A stretch of 11,287 nt of DNA. It comes from an uncultured Alphaproteobacteria bacterium. Its GTDB lineage: Bacteria; Pseudomonadota; Alphaproteobacteria; RF32; CAG-239. Numbering within the stretch: the first letter of the stretch is position 1; every line of letters begins with the position of its first letter. Below, piece by piece: positions 5,679 to 11,287 of this stretch. The position numbers were made by a program, and so were the translations under genes. The DNA lies in assembly GCA_944391365.1 (NCBI GenBank), contig CALXTH010000030.1:1-11287 (forward strand), given 5' to 3'. The notes beneath the pieces were generated by a model that saw only the letters and a program-made list of their open reading frames with translations, was not told the DNA's origin and did not search any database.

Positions 5679-7243
5679 TAAAAATCAGATGAAAAAATAC
5701 TTTTGCCGGTTTGGAAATCCCGGTTGGAGAGGCCGGCAAGATCAATCACGGTGTGAATAAAATCCCGGGTGTTATAGGTTTTGTTGAGCGCGGCGGCTGC
5801 CCGGGCGGCAAGGTCAGGGCGTTTTTGTTTGTATTCGGGTGAAAGCCAGAGAATGAAGGGAATTTCAAGCATGGGCGGAGTGTTTTTTTCCGGGGTGTGG
5901 CAGTGGCAGCTTTCGGGGGTGTCTTCAATGTCTTGTCCGTGATCGGAAATGTAGAGGAGGGCGGCGATACCGGTTTGTTTTTCCAGCTCAGACAAAAAGG
6001 CTGAAATGACGGCGTCGTTATATAAAACCGAATTATCATATTCGGCAACTTCCTGAGCGGAGGCGGTCGGGGCCGAGAAGTAAGCAAAATTATTTGGGTA
6101 ACGTTGTTTGTATTGGATGTGAGAGCCCATCAGGTGCAGAATAATCAGTTTTTTCGGGGCGGGATTTTGCAGAGCCTCTTTGAAAAGGGGAAGCAGAGCC
6201 TGGTCAAACGGGGCTGCATGTTCGCCCCAGTAGTCATGGTTGATGAAGCGGGTGAAGGCGGCTTCGTTTCCCCACAGAGCAATTTGATTGTCAAGCAGGC
6301 CGCCCAGATATTGGTTGGAGAGCCAGAAAGTCGTGAAATCGGCTGTATTGAAATATTTGATGATCGAGCCTTTGGTTTCTTCTGGTGTGGCCTCAAAGGA
6401 GTCCGCAAAGCTTAAAGCTTCTTTGAGGCTTGGCAGTGTGGCGGCATGCGGCGCGGTTACGTTGTTGAAAGCCAGCAGGTCTTTGCGGGCGGAAAGGCGC
6501 GGTGTGGTGGGGCGATTGTAGCCGTAAAGCTGCATGTGGCGGCGATGAAGAGATTCACCGATGATTATGACATAGGTTTGTTTTTCATTATTCGGGAGGA
6601 GAGAGGTTATCGGGGCAAAATTATAATCTTTTTGTTCTTGCCGGAGTTTTTGCAATTCCCGGTCGTTTTGGAGAAGTTGTTTGACGTTTAAAAATATACG
6701 CAGAGGAATGAAACGGTCTTCAATAAAGATGTAAGATGCCCAGAGATGCAGGGCGGAAACGGCCAGAACAGACCAGGCAAGGCCGCGGGCAATGAAGGGG
6801 CTGCGGTATGGGGCTGTCCGGGAAATGCAGATGACGGCGGTAATGATCCAAACCAGCGTGAAAAGCGTGATTGTCAGAATCGGGCCGTGCAGAAAATTTT
6901 TGATAAATTCAACGGCTTCCTGCGGATTGGTGTAGAGCAGTCCGGTCAGAGAGGAGCTGTTGAGCGGTGTCTGGTATATCAGAAGGTGGCAGACATCAGC
7001 CCAGAGCGGGAGGTAGAGGAATATTCCCAGAAGCAGGGCATATAATCCGGACAGGGCAGGGAAGAGAACGAACGGGCAAATCAATGTTCCCGTGGCAACG
7101 GCGGCAAAGACATAATCACAGGGGCGGTTGAGGTATTCGTTCAGGCAGACCGGCAGGCCGGCGTATATGGTTATCAATAAGATGTTGAGGTATTGTCTGA
7201 GCATTTGTCGGTTATATTTTGAATTTATGTCTATCTTCCGCAT
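5678..7243 (-). CDS. CptA-like phosphoethanolamine transferase (sulfatase fold)
   Basis: A 521-residue inner-membrane enzyme. About five hydrophobic helices lie in the first 175 residues, followed by a periplasmic alkaline-phosphatase-type domain. Catalytic features: E230 in IIIGES, candidate nucleophile T269 in AATLPS, HLMGSH (370-375), and D434-H435 in YISDHGQ. The stretch NPAPKKLIILHLMGSHIQYK and the C-terminal FIHTVIDLAGLS closely resemble E. coli CptA (EptC), which adds phosphoethanolamine to LPS heptose, more than they do EptA. The family uses phosphatidylethanolamine as donor and often raises resistance to cationic peptides. The acceptor here cannot be told from sequence. The start is uncertain: neither ATG 7243 nor ATG 7204 has a good Shine-Dalgarno. 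It is divergent from the Cys-rich protein gene, with a dyad between them. Confidence 0.85.
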   Translation of the reverse strand: MRKIDINSKYNRQMLRQYLNILLITIYAGLPVCLNEYLNRPCDYVFAAVATGTLICPFVLFPALSGLYALLLGIFLYLPLWADVCHLLIYQTPLNSSSLTGLLYTNPQEAVEFIKNFLHGPILTITLFTLVWIITAVICISRTAPYRSPFIARGLAWSVLAVSALHLWASYIFIEDRFIPLRIFLNVKQLLQNDRELQKLRQEQKDYNFAPITSLLPNNEKQTYVIIIGESLHRRHMQLYGYNRPTTPRLSARKDLLAFNNVTAPHAATLPSLKEALSFADSFEATPEETKGSIIKYFNTADFTTFWLSNQYLGGLLDNQIALWGNEAAFTRFINHDYWGEHAAPFDQALLPLFKEALQNPAPKKLIILHLMGSHIQYKQRYPNNFAYFSAPTASAQEVAEYDNSVLYNDAVISAFLSELEKQTGIAALLYISDHGQDIEDTPESCHCHTPEKNTPPMLEIPFILWLSPEYKQKRPDLAARAAAALNKTYNTRDFIHTVIDLAGLSNRDFQTGKSIFSSDF

Positions 7244-7336
7244 AGCACGACCGGGTGAAAATATCGTTAAGAATATTTTGAAAAGAGATGGAAAAATAAT
7301 TTGCGGGTGTAAAGTTTTTTTAATGAATTTTTTTAT

Positions 7337-7355
7337 ATTCTGTTCCGGACAGAAT
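7337..7355. promoter_or_regulatory. 19-bp perfect dyad in a divergent intergenic region
   Basis: ATTCTGT-TCCGG-ACAGAAT, with 7-bp arms and a 5-bp centre, lies between the divergent cptA-like gene and the Cys-rich gene, 50 bases before the ATG of the latter. It abuts an AT-rich TATATT (7334-7339) that could be a -10. Size and symmetry suit a dimeric regulator. It has no T tract, so it is not a terminator. The regulator is unknown. Confidence 0.5.
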
Positions 7356-7404
7356 GTGTTTCAAACGGAAAGAATCGGCCGTTTTTCTATGAAAGGGATT
7401 AGAT

Positions 7405-7833
7405 ATGAATAAGAAGAAAGTTTTTATGGCTATTGGTGCCGGCGTGGTTTTGTTTTTGGCCGGGGTCGGTTTTTCGCAAATGATTATGATGAAGCACCGG
7501 CGGCTGCCGTTTCCGCCTCAGGCTGAAATGGCAATGAATGCCCCTTGTCAGCCGGCCGGGATGAATTGCGGCTGTCGGGGCGGTTGTCCGGGGATGTCCG
7601 GCTGCGGGTGTGCGGCAAGTCGCGGAAACGGTTGTGGTTGTATGGCGGGGTTGGAGAATCCCTGCGGCTATGGAGCGGAAGGTCCTTGTGAGGGGAATTG
7701 TGCTAAAATGCCCCGCGCTCCCCGTCCTGAGATGATGGCTCCAAGACCGGCTCCGGAAATGCTGCCCGTGATGCCCGAAAAGGGAAAACCGGTCAGAGTG
7801 GAAGCTCATCGTCCGCTTCATCATCCGGAATAA
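7405..7833 (+). CDS. Membrane-anchored Cys/Met-rich small protein, candidate metal binder
   Basis: A 142-residue protein. Residues 1-5 are positive (MNKKK) and 6-24 hydrophobic, giving a signal anchor or signal peptide with no lipobox, so the rest should be periplasmic. The next part (about 48-99) holds 11 Cys, many as C-x-C pairs (CGC at 55-57, 67-69 and 77-79), in a Gly-rich setting. There are about 15 Met overall, several in EM or MM pairs. The tail is Pro-rich and ends in H135, H139, H140. The composition suggests soft-metal (Cu, Ag, Cd, Zn) binding. I recognise no family. AAGGGA lies 8 bases upstream of ATG. It is followed by its own terminator and lies about 400 bases before the metal-export operon, which fits a metal role but does not prove it. 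An alternative is a structural disulfide-linked envelope protein. Confidence 0.75.
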   Translation: MNKKKVFMAIGAGVVLFLAGVGFSQMIMMKHRRLPFPPQAEMAMNAPCQPAGMNCGCRGGCPGMSGCGCAASRGNGCGCMAGLENPCGYGAEGPCEGNCAKMPRAPRPEMMAPRPAPEMLPVMPEKGKPVRVEAHRPLHHPE

Positions 7834-7850
7834 GTTGTTTTGTTTTGGAA

Positions 7851-7889
7851 AAAATGCCTCCTCCCGGGTTTGTCCGGAGGAGGCATTTT
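7851..7889 (+). terminator. Terminator of the Cys-rich gene
   Basis: Perfect 14-bp stem, AAAATGCCTCCTCC with GGAGGAGGCATTTT, and an 11-base loop. It begins 18 bases after the stop at 7831-7833. The T run is short (TTTT, paired with the leading A run), but the stem is very stable. Confidence 0.8.
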
Positions 7890-7988
7890 AGTGTTGATTT
7901 ATTTGTTTTGCCTGAAACAGAGCATTTAAATGGTATTTTGCGGAGAAAGAGGCGGGTGGTTTGTTGTATGAAACTTGAAATATTTTTA

Positions 7989-8017
7989 TTGACATTCCGG
8001 GAACCGTCGTATATAAG
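7989..8017 (+). promoter_or_regulatory. Sigma70 promoter of tRNA-Thr
   Basis: Consensus -35 TTGACA (7989-7994), 17-base spacer, -10 TATAAG (8012-8017, 5/6). The predicted start near 8024 is about 14 bases before the tRNA. Confidence 0.85.
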
Positions 8018-8037
8018 TCTTTTCAGTCAGAATGATT

Positions 8038-8113
8038 GCCGACTTAGCTCAGCTGGTAGAGCAACTGATTTGTAATCAGTGGGTCGGGGGTTCAAGTCCC
8101 TCAGTCGGCACCA
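8038..8113 (+). tRNA. tRNA-Thr (anticodon TGT)
   Basis: Acceptor GCCGACT (8038-8044) pairs fully with AGTCGGC (8103-8109), then discriminator A and encoded CCA (8111-8113). D arm AGCTCAGCTGGTAGAGC is canonical. Anticodon stem ACTGA/TCAGT closes loop TTTGTAA, giving anticodon TGT (reads ACA, Thr). T loop TTCAAGT is normal. Confidence 0.97.
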
Positions 8114-8119
8114 GTTTCC

Positions 8120-8150
8120 AAGCCTCCTGTTGTGGAGGCTTTTTTGTTTT
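8120..8150 (+). terminator. Terminator of tRNA-Thr
   Basis: Stem AAGCCTCC / GGAGGCTT with a TGTTGT loop, followed by TTTTGTTTT. It starts 7 bases after the CCA end. Confidence 0.92.
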
Positions 8151-8227
8151 TAGGCTGCGGGTTGTTAAGTGTTTTTTTGGGATTTTTATGTTAAAAAACA
8201 GATATGGAAGAGAAACGGAGATTAATT

Positions 8228-8620
8228 ATGAATCGGTGCGTTGAAAAAGGAAAGGCGGCGTTGCATGACCATGGCGGGTCACTTGACCGGATGATCAGGA
8301 AGATGCCTGATGAGCGGAATTTTCAGAAAGCAGCGGAGCTGTTCCAGCTTATCAGTGATCCGACGCGGCTGAAAATTTTGTGGCTGTTGTGTCATTGCGA
8401 GGTTTGTGTCAATAATATCGGTGCCGCGGTGGATATGAGCTCGCCGGCGGTGTCGCATCATCTGCGGCTGTTGAAGCAGGCGGGACTGCTGGACGCGCGC
8501 CGCGAAGGCAAGGAGATGTATTATAAACTGTCGCAGCGGGCCGAAGCGCAGTTGTTGCATAAGTCTGTCGATGATATTTTTGATATCAGTTGTCCGGGAT
8601 GTCAGGAAGAAAACAATTAA
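8228..8620 (+). CDS. ArsR/SmtB-family metal-sensing repressor
   Basis: A 130-residue winged-helix repressor. LFQLISDPTRLKILWLLCHC (38-57) and the recognition helix region MSSPAVSHHLRLLKQAGLLDARREGKEMYYKLS (70-102) are diagnostic of the family. The Cys set is C4, C55, C57, C60, C122 and C125 (terminal CPGC), with H13 and H15 near the N-terminus. In CadC/ArsR sensors the alpha-3 motif is E-L-C-V-C-D-L; here EVCVNN keeps the first Cys but has Asn for the second, with extra Cys just before it, so metal coordination probably differs. I place the start at ATG 8228 (GGAG 7 bases upstream) rather than the ATG eight codons earlier. It likely represses the downstream HMA gene and ATPase. Only a weak candidate promoter lies upstream (8162-8192). 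Confidence 0.93.
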   Translation: MNRCVEKGKAALHDHGGSLDRMIRKMPDERNFQKAAELFQLISDPTRLKILWLLCHCEVCVNNIGAAVDMSSPAVSHHLRLLKQAGLLDARREGKEMYYKLSQRAEAQLLHKSVDDIFDISCPGCQEENN

Positions 8621-8637
8621 AAATTTGTTTAATTGTT
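8612..8637. promoter_or_regulatory. Candidate ArsR operator O1
   Basis: A 26-bp perfect inverted repeat: AACAATTAAA, AATTTG, TTTAATTGTT. It covers the end of the repressor gene and finishes one base before the -35 of the next promoter. Its core, ATTAAA-N6-TTTAAT, is the same as in O2. Confidence 0.65.
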
Positions 8638-8638
8638 G

Positions 8639-8667
8639 TTGACAAGATTTTTATTTTGTCTTATAAT
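8639..8667 (+). promoter_or_regulatory. Consensus sigma70 promoter of the HMA/ATPase operon
   Basis: -35 TTGACA (8639-8644) and -10 TATAAT (8662-8667) are both perfect, with a 17-base spacer. It lies between the repressor and HMA genes, so export genes can be induced separately from the repressor. Dyads on both sides suggest it is tightly repressed. Confidence 0.92.
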
Positions 8668-8683
8668 TAAACATATATTTAAT
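8666..8683. promoter_or_regulatory. Candidate ArsR operator O2
   Basis: ATTAAA-CATATA-TTTAAT, 6-bp arms and a 6-bp centre, overlaps the end of the -10 and the expected start site. Two more TTTAA half-sites follow at 8686 and 8695. Size, AT-richness and position fit ArsR/SmtB family operators. Confidence 0.65.
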
Positions 8684-8711
8684 CGTTTAATCTATTTAAC
8701 GGAGTGAGAAA

Positions 8712-8927
8712 ATGCGCAAGGTTTTTGATTTGGATGGTTTGGACTGTGCTAATTGTGCGGCCAAAATTGAAGCGGCCATTCAGGCGTTGCCCGGGGTTAA
8801 AAATGCCAGTGTAACTTTTATGACCCAGAAGTTGGTGCTTGAAACGGAAGAGAATATGGATGATGTTTTGGCCGAGGTGAAAAAGCTTGTGGCCAAAATT
8901 GAACCTGATTGTGAGATTATGGATTAG
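8712..8927 (+). CDS. Stand-alone HMA metal-binding protein
   Basis: A 71-residue single HMA (heavy-metal-associated) domain with the binding motif GLDCANCAAKIE (Cys12 and Cys15) and the usual ferredoxin-like beta-alpha-beta pattern, including ALPGVKNASVTFMTQKL. It should be cytosolic and hand metal ions to the ATPase or buffer them. Many Zn/Cd ATPases carry such a domain at their N-terminus; here the next gene lacks it, so this protein probably supplies it in trans. An additional Cys (C67) lies in the C-terminal PDCEIMD; an acidic or Cys element in this area may help set specificity. GGAG lies 8 bases upstream of ATG. It is 14 bases from the ATPase start, in one operon. Confidence 0.93.
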   Translation: MRKVFDLDGLDCANCAAKIEAAIQALPGVKNASVTFMTQKLVLETEENMDDVLAEVKKLVAKIEPDCEIMD

Positions 8928-8941
8928 ACGGGTGGCGGAAG

Positions 8942-10837
8942 ATGAACAAAAAACTCAGGAAAAAACTTTACGGAATTGTTGTGGCTTTGATTTTGTTTGC
9001 TGGTTCTTTTTTTCTGCCTGAGGGCGGAGTGGTGCAGATTGTTATGTTGGCGGCGGCTTATCTGATTACCGGCGGAGAAATTATTGCCAAGGCCTGGCGC
9101 GGGATTAAAGCCGCTCAGGTGTTTGATGAGAATTTTCTGATGGTGATTGCGACTTTTGGCGCCTGGGGATTGGGGGAATATTCCGAGGCGGTGGCGGTTA
9201 TGCTGTTTTTTCAGGTCGGGGAGTTTTTTCAGAATTATGCGGTCAACAAGTCGCGCAAGTCTATTGCGGCGTTGATGGACATTCGTCCTGATTATGCCCG
9301 GGTCAAAAAAGGAGATGAGTGGGTGGAGGTCTCGCCGGAGGAGGTGCGTCCGGGGGAGATTATTCAAATTCGTCCGGGGGAGCGGATTCCGCTGGATGGT
9401 GTTGTTGTCAGCGGTTTTTCCACGATTAATACATCAGCGCTGACCGGAGAATCGGTTCCGGCAGATGTGTCTGAAGGGAGTGAGGTTATCAGTGGCTGCA
9501 TTAATCTTTCCGGTGTCTTGGAGGCCAGAGTCAGCAGTGTGTTCGGCGAATCAACGGTGGCAAAGATTTTGAATCTGGTGGAAAATGCCAGTTCACGCAA
9601 GGCGGTGATGGAGAATTTTATTACCCGGTTTGCCCGGTATTATACGCCGGTGGTGGTGCTGGTGGCGGCCGGGTTGGCGGTTCTTCCGCCGTTGTTGGTT
9701 GACGGGGCGTCTTTTCGGGAATGGGTGTACCGGGCGATGACGTTTTTGGTGATTTCCTGTCCGTGTGCTTTGGTGATTTCAATTCCGCTGAGTTTTTTCG
9801 GCGGGCTGGGTGCCGCTTCAAGAAACGGTGTGCTGATTAAGGGCAGCAATTATCTGGAGGCGTTGTCCATGGTCCGGTGTGTTGCTTTTGACAAGACCGG
9901 GACGCTGACGAAAGGGTGTTTTAAGGTTGAAAAAATTTGTCCCGAATCCTGGCTTGATGTGCCGGCTTTGTTGGAATATGCGGCGTACGGCGAATTTTAT
10001 TCCCGGCATCCGATCGGCGAATCAATCAAAAAGGCTTATGGGCATGTTTTGGATGAGCGGCGTGTTTCCGATGCCGAGGAGCGGCAGGGAATGGGGTTGT
10101 TTGTGCGGCTGGACGGCAAGTCGGTTCAGGTGGGGAATGACAAGCTGATGAAAAGTCTCGGTTTGTTTCCTGAAGCTGCAGAAAATTACGGTACAGTGGT
10201 TTTTGTTGCGGTGGACGGCCGTTATGCTGGTTATCTGCTGATTGCCGATGAGGTGAAAGAGCAGGCTTTGGCCGCAGTGGCGGCGTTGCGGGATTGCGGG
10301 GTGAGCCGGGCGGTTATGTTGAGTGGTGACCGGCAGGCCGAGGTTGACCGGGTGGCGGCGTTGACCGGGGTGACGGAGGCTTATGGTGCTTTATTGCCGG
10401 CGGATAAGGTCAGTCGGATTGAGAAGTTGATGAAAGAGCTGCCGGCCGGCGGTAAGTTGTTGTTTGTCGGTGACGGGGTGAATGATGCGCCGGTTTTGGC
10501 AATGGCCGATGTTGGGGCCGCTATGGGCGGTATCGGTTCTGATGCGGCGATTGAGGCGGCTGATGTAGTGGTGATGAATGATGATTTGAGCAAGCTGCCG
10601 ACAGCCATGAAAATTTCACGCAAGACAATTGCCATTGCCCGGGAGAATATTGTGTTTGCCATCGGGATTAAGTTTTTGGTTCTGGGGCTCGGGGCAGCCG
10701 GGCTGGCTTCAATCTGGGCGGCTGTGTTCGCTGATGTCGGGGTGTCGCTGATTGCTATTTTGAATGCTTTACGTGCCCAAGCTGGCGGCGGGGAGCCCCC
10801 GCGGGCGAAAGTTAGCGGTGGAGAGATAGAGGCTTGA
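8942..10837 (+). CDS. P1B-type Zn/Cd/Pb-exporting ATPase (ZntA/CadA-like), without HMA domain
   Basis: A 631-residue heavy-metal P-type ATPase of the inner membrane, pumping metal out of the cytoplasm. Motifs: TGES (168-171, actuator), CPC (273-275, transmembrane metal site), DKTGT (phosphorylated D317), RHP (355-357), GDGVNDAP (510-517), and D598 in FADVG of the last helix pair, which with the CPC marks the P1B-2 Zn/Cd/Pb class rather than Cu. The N-terminus begins directly at the first membrane helix with no HMA domain, unlike ZntA (about 730 residues); the preceding small gene provides one. Start: GGAAG just upstream and 14 bases after the previous stop. The C-terminal tail after NALRA (QAGGGEPPRAKVSGGEIEA) is Gly/Pro-rich and unusual; its last eight codons and stop lie in repeat B. 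Specific metal not determined. Confidence 0.95.
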   Translation: MNKKLRKKLYGIVVALILFAGSFFLPEGGVVQIVMLAAAYLITGGEIIAKAWRGIKAAQVFDENFLMVIATFGAWGLGEYSEAVAVMLFFQVGEFFQNYAVNKSRKSIAALMDIRPDYARVKKGDEWVEVSPEEVRPGEIIQIRPGERIPLDGVVVSGFSTINTSALTGESVPADVSEGSEVISGCINLSGVLEARVSSVFGESTVAKILNLVENASSRKAVMENFITRFARYYTPVVVLVAAGLAVLPPLLVDGASFREWVYRAMTFLVISCPCALVISIPLSFFGGLGAASRNGVLIKGSNYLEALSMVRCVAFDKTGTLTKGCFKVEKICPESWLDVPALLEYAAYGEFYSRHPIGESIKKAYGHVLDERRVSDAEERQGMGLFVRLDGKSVQVGNDKLMKSLGLFPEAAENYGTVVFVAVDGRYAGYLLIADEVKEQALAAVAALRDCGVSRAVMLSGDRQAEVDRVAALTGVTEAYGALLPADKVSRIEKLMKELPAGGKLLFVGDGVNDAPVLAMADVGAAMGGIGSDAAIEAADVVVMNDDLSKLPTAMKISRKTIAIARENIVFAIGIKFLVLGLGAAGLASIWAAVFADVGVSLIAILNALRAQAGGGEPPRAKVSGGEIEA

Positions 10838-10861
10838 AGTGCACTGCGTGCAGATTGTGCC
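10788..10861 (+). repeat. Dispersed repeat B, right copy, overlapping the ATPase 3' end
   Basis: 10810-10861 aligns without gaps to 256-307 (42 of 52 identical by hand count). It is preceded by a perfect GC-rich stem, GCGGGG-AGC-CCCCGC (10788-10802), at nearly the distance seen on the left. The ATPase stop (10835-10837) is inside the repeat, so the end of that protein is repeat-encoded. Confidence 0.75.
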
Positions 10862-10884
10862 GGTGGAGAGAAGTTTAGGGAGTT

Positions 10885-10904
10885 CCCTCTCTTGCTAGAG
10901 AGGG
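10885..10904. repeat. Short inverted repeat
   Basis: CCCTCTCT-TGCT-AGAGAGGG, 8-bp perfect arms and a 4-base loop. There is no T tract, so it is unlikely to be an intrinsic terminator. It sits just before repeat A, where the left side has a different hairpin (58-89). Confidence 0.7.
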
Positions 10905-10913
10905 CTGGAGGAC

Positions 10914-11033
10914 ATGACAGCAGATTTATTTTTTATGAGATCACTACACCGGATTTTATTCGGTTCGTGGTGACGATTCAGATTCATTTTTGTAAACCCT
11001 TCCTGTCCTCCCCTTAACGGAATTAAGGGGAGG
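10914..11033 (+). repeat. Dispersed repeat A, right copy
   Basis: Matches 88-199. The central stem is kept although its bases differ: ATCAC, 3 nt, ACCGGAT, TTT, ATTCGGT, 2 nt, GTGGT (10940-10971). The 3' hairpin is intact here: CCTCCCCTTAA (11007-11017), CGGAA loop, TTAAGGGGAGG (11023-11033). Confidence 0.8.
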
Positions 11034-11089
11034 GACGCTGTTGATTGTTCCTTGCCTTGAAAATCCAAAATTCGTGATTACATCAAAAA

Positions 11090-11113
11090 GAGCTTGCCAA
11101 AGCTCTTACCTTG
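11090..11113 (-). terminator. Intrinsic terminator for the right-end minus-strand gene
   Basis: AAGAGCTT-GCCA-AAGCTCTT on the plus strand; read on the minus strand, the stem is followed by TTTGATG after the stem's own TT, giving a five-T run. It lies about 45 bases beyond the stop at 11155-11157 and supports a real minus-strand transcript entering from the right. Confidence 0.7.
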
Positions 11114-11154
11114 TGGTATTCTGATTATGCAGTCAGGAAAACGGGCTGTGGTGT

Positions 11155-11287
11155 CTAAACAACACCTTTCGGCAAAAATATCCACCATGGTGTGGAGTGC
11201 TGGTAAATAAGGATATTGCCTTTAACTTTCGGGTTACTGCCTTCGGGGTTCGCAATATGACGAATAACAGCGACCGTTGCTGAAACG
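11155..11287 (-). CDS. 3' end of an unrecognised gene (partial)
   Basis: The minus strand is open from the window edge to a TAG at 11155-11157, giving 43 residues that end in YQHSTPWWIFLPKGVV. The segment reads like protein (varied, with Trp-Trp and hydrophobic stretches), and an intrinsic terminator follows. No family was recognised. A second minus-strand frame is also open over most of this stretch, so the frame choice is tentative. The gene continues to the right. Confidence 0.45.
   Translation of the reverse strand, partial: VSATVAVIRHIANPEGSNPKVKGNILIYQHSTPWWIFLPKGVV

Larger units (their letters stand above)
10838..11154. other. Gene-free region between the ATPase and the right-end partial gene
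   Basis: It holds the rest of repeat B, the 10885-10904 hairpin, repeat A, and a minus-strand terminator (11090-11113). I find no convincing gene. No clear plus-strand terminator for the metal operon is seen: the stems here lack T tracts on that strand. Confidence 0.65.

Noticed and set aside
7845..8075. 76-codon ORF after the Cys-rich gene
   Set aside because: It overlaps the terminator at 7851-7889, the tRNA-Thr promoter and the tRNA itself.

Overview
The window looks like chromosomal DNA from a Gram-negative, probably anaerobic bacterium. An alphaproteobacterium is my best guess, but this is inference. Supporting points are a lipid-modifying CptA-like phosphoethanolamine transferase (needs a lipid A/LPS-type envelope), an MsbA-type exporter, an [FeFe]-hydrogenase maturase (HydE) and a ferredoxin-domain DUF362 protein (both typical of anaerobes), tRNAs with encoded CCA, and small hairpin intergenic repeats of a style I associate with alphaproteobacteria. 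Nothing here fixes the genus.

Layout. Positions 1-509 carry no credible gene: an intrinsic terminator, a tandem-hairpin repeat (A), a second repeat (B) and another strong terminator. A minus-strand two-gene unit follows: a 52-codon small ORF (1054-1212) with its own sigma70-like promoter, then a GNAT acetyltransferase (510-1052) whose Shine-Dalgarno and start codon lie in a hairpin that also holds the small ORF's stop; the unit ends in an intrinsic terminator. Next come tRNA-Gln(CTG) with a near-perfect promoter and terminator, hydE (GTG start at 1508) and an MsbA-type ABC exporter. A bidirectional terminator (4441-4473) separates these from a minus-strand pair: a cptA-like gene followed downstream by a DUF362/ferredoxin gene that also has its own promoter.

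The right third concerns metals. A membrane-anchored Cys/Met-rich small protein (7405-7833) is divergent from cptA-like, with a 19-bp dyad between them. After tRNA-Thr(TGT) comes an ArsR/SmtB-family repressor, a free-standing HMA metal-binding protein and a ZntA/CadA-type P1B-ATPase that has no HMA domain of its own. The promoter between repressor and HMA gene is flanked by two copies of the same dyad, ATTAAA-N6-TTTAAT, centred 50 bp apart, which are the obvious candidate operators. The likely circuit: metal binding releases the repressor, the HMA protein and ATPase are made, and the metal (Zn/Cd/Pb class) is exported.

The right end (10838-11154) holds second copies of repeats B and A in the reverse order, and then the 3' end of an unrecognised minus-strand gene that runs out of the window. 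The ATPase reading frame ends inside its copy of repeat B. No CRISPR array, rRNA, insertion sequence or prophage gene was recognised.
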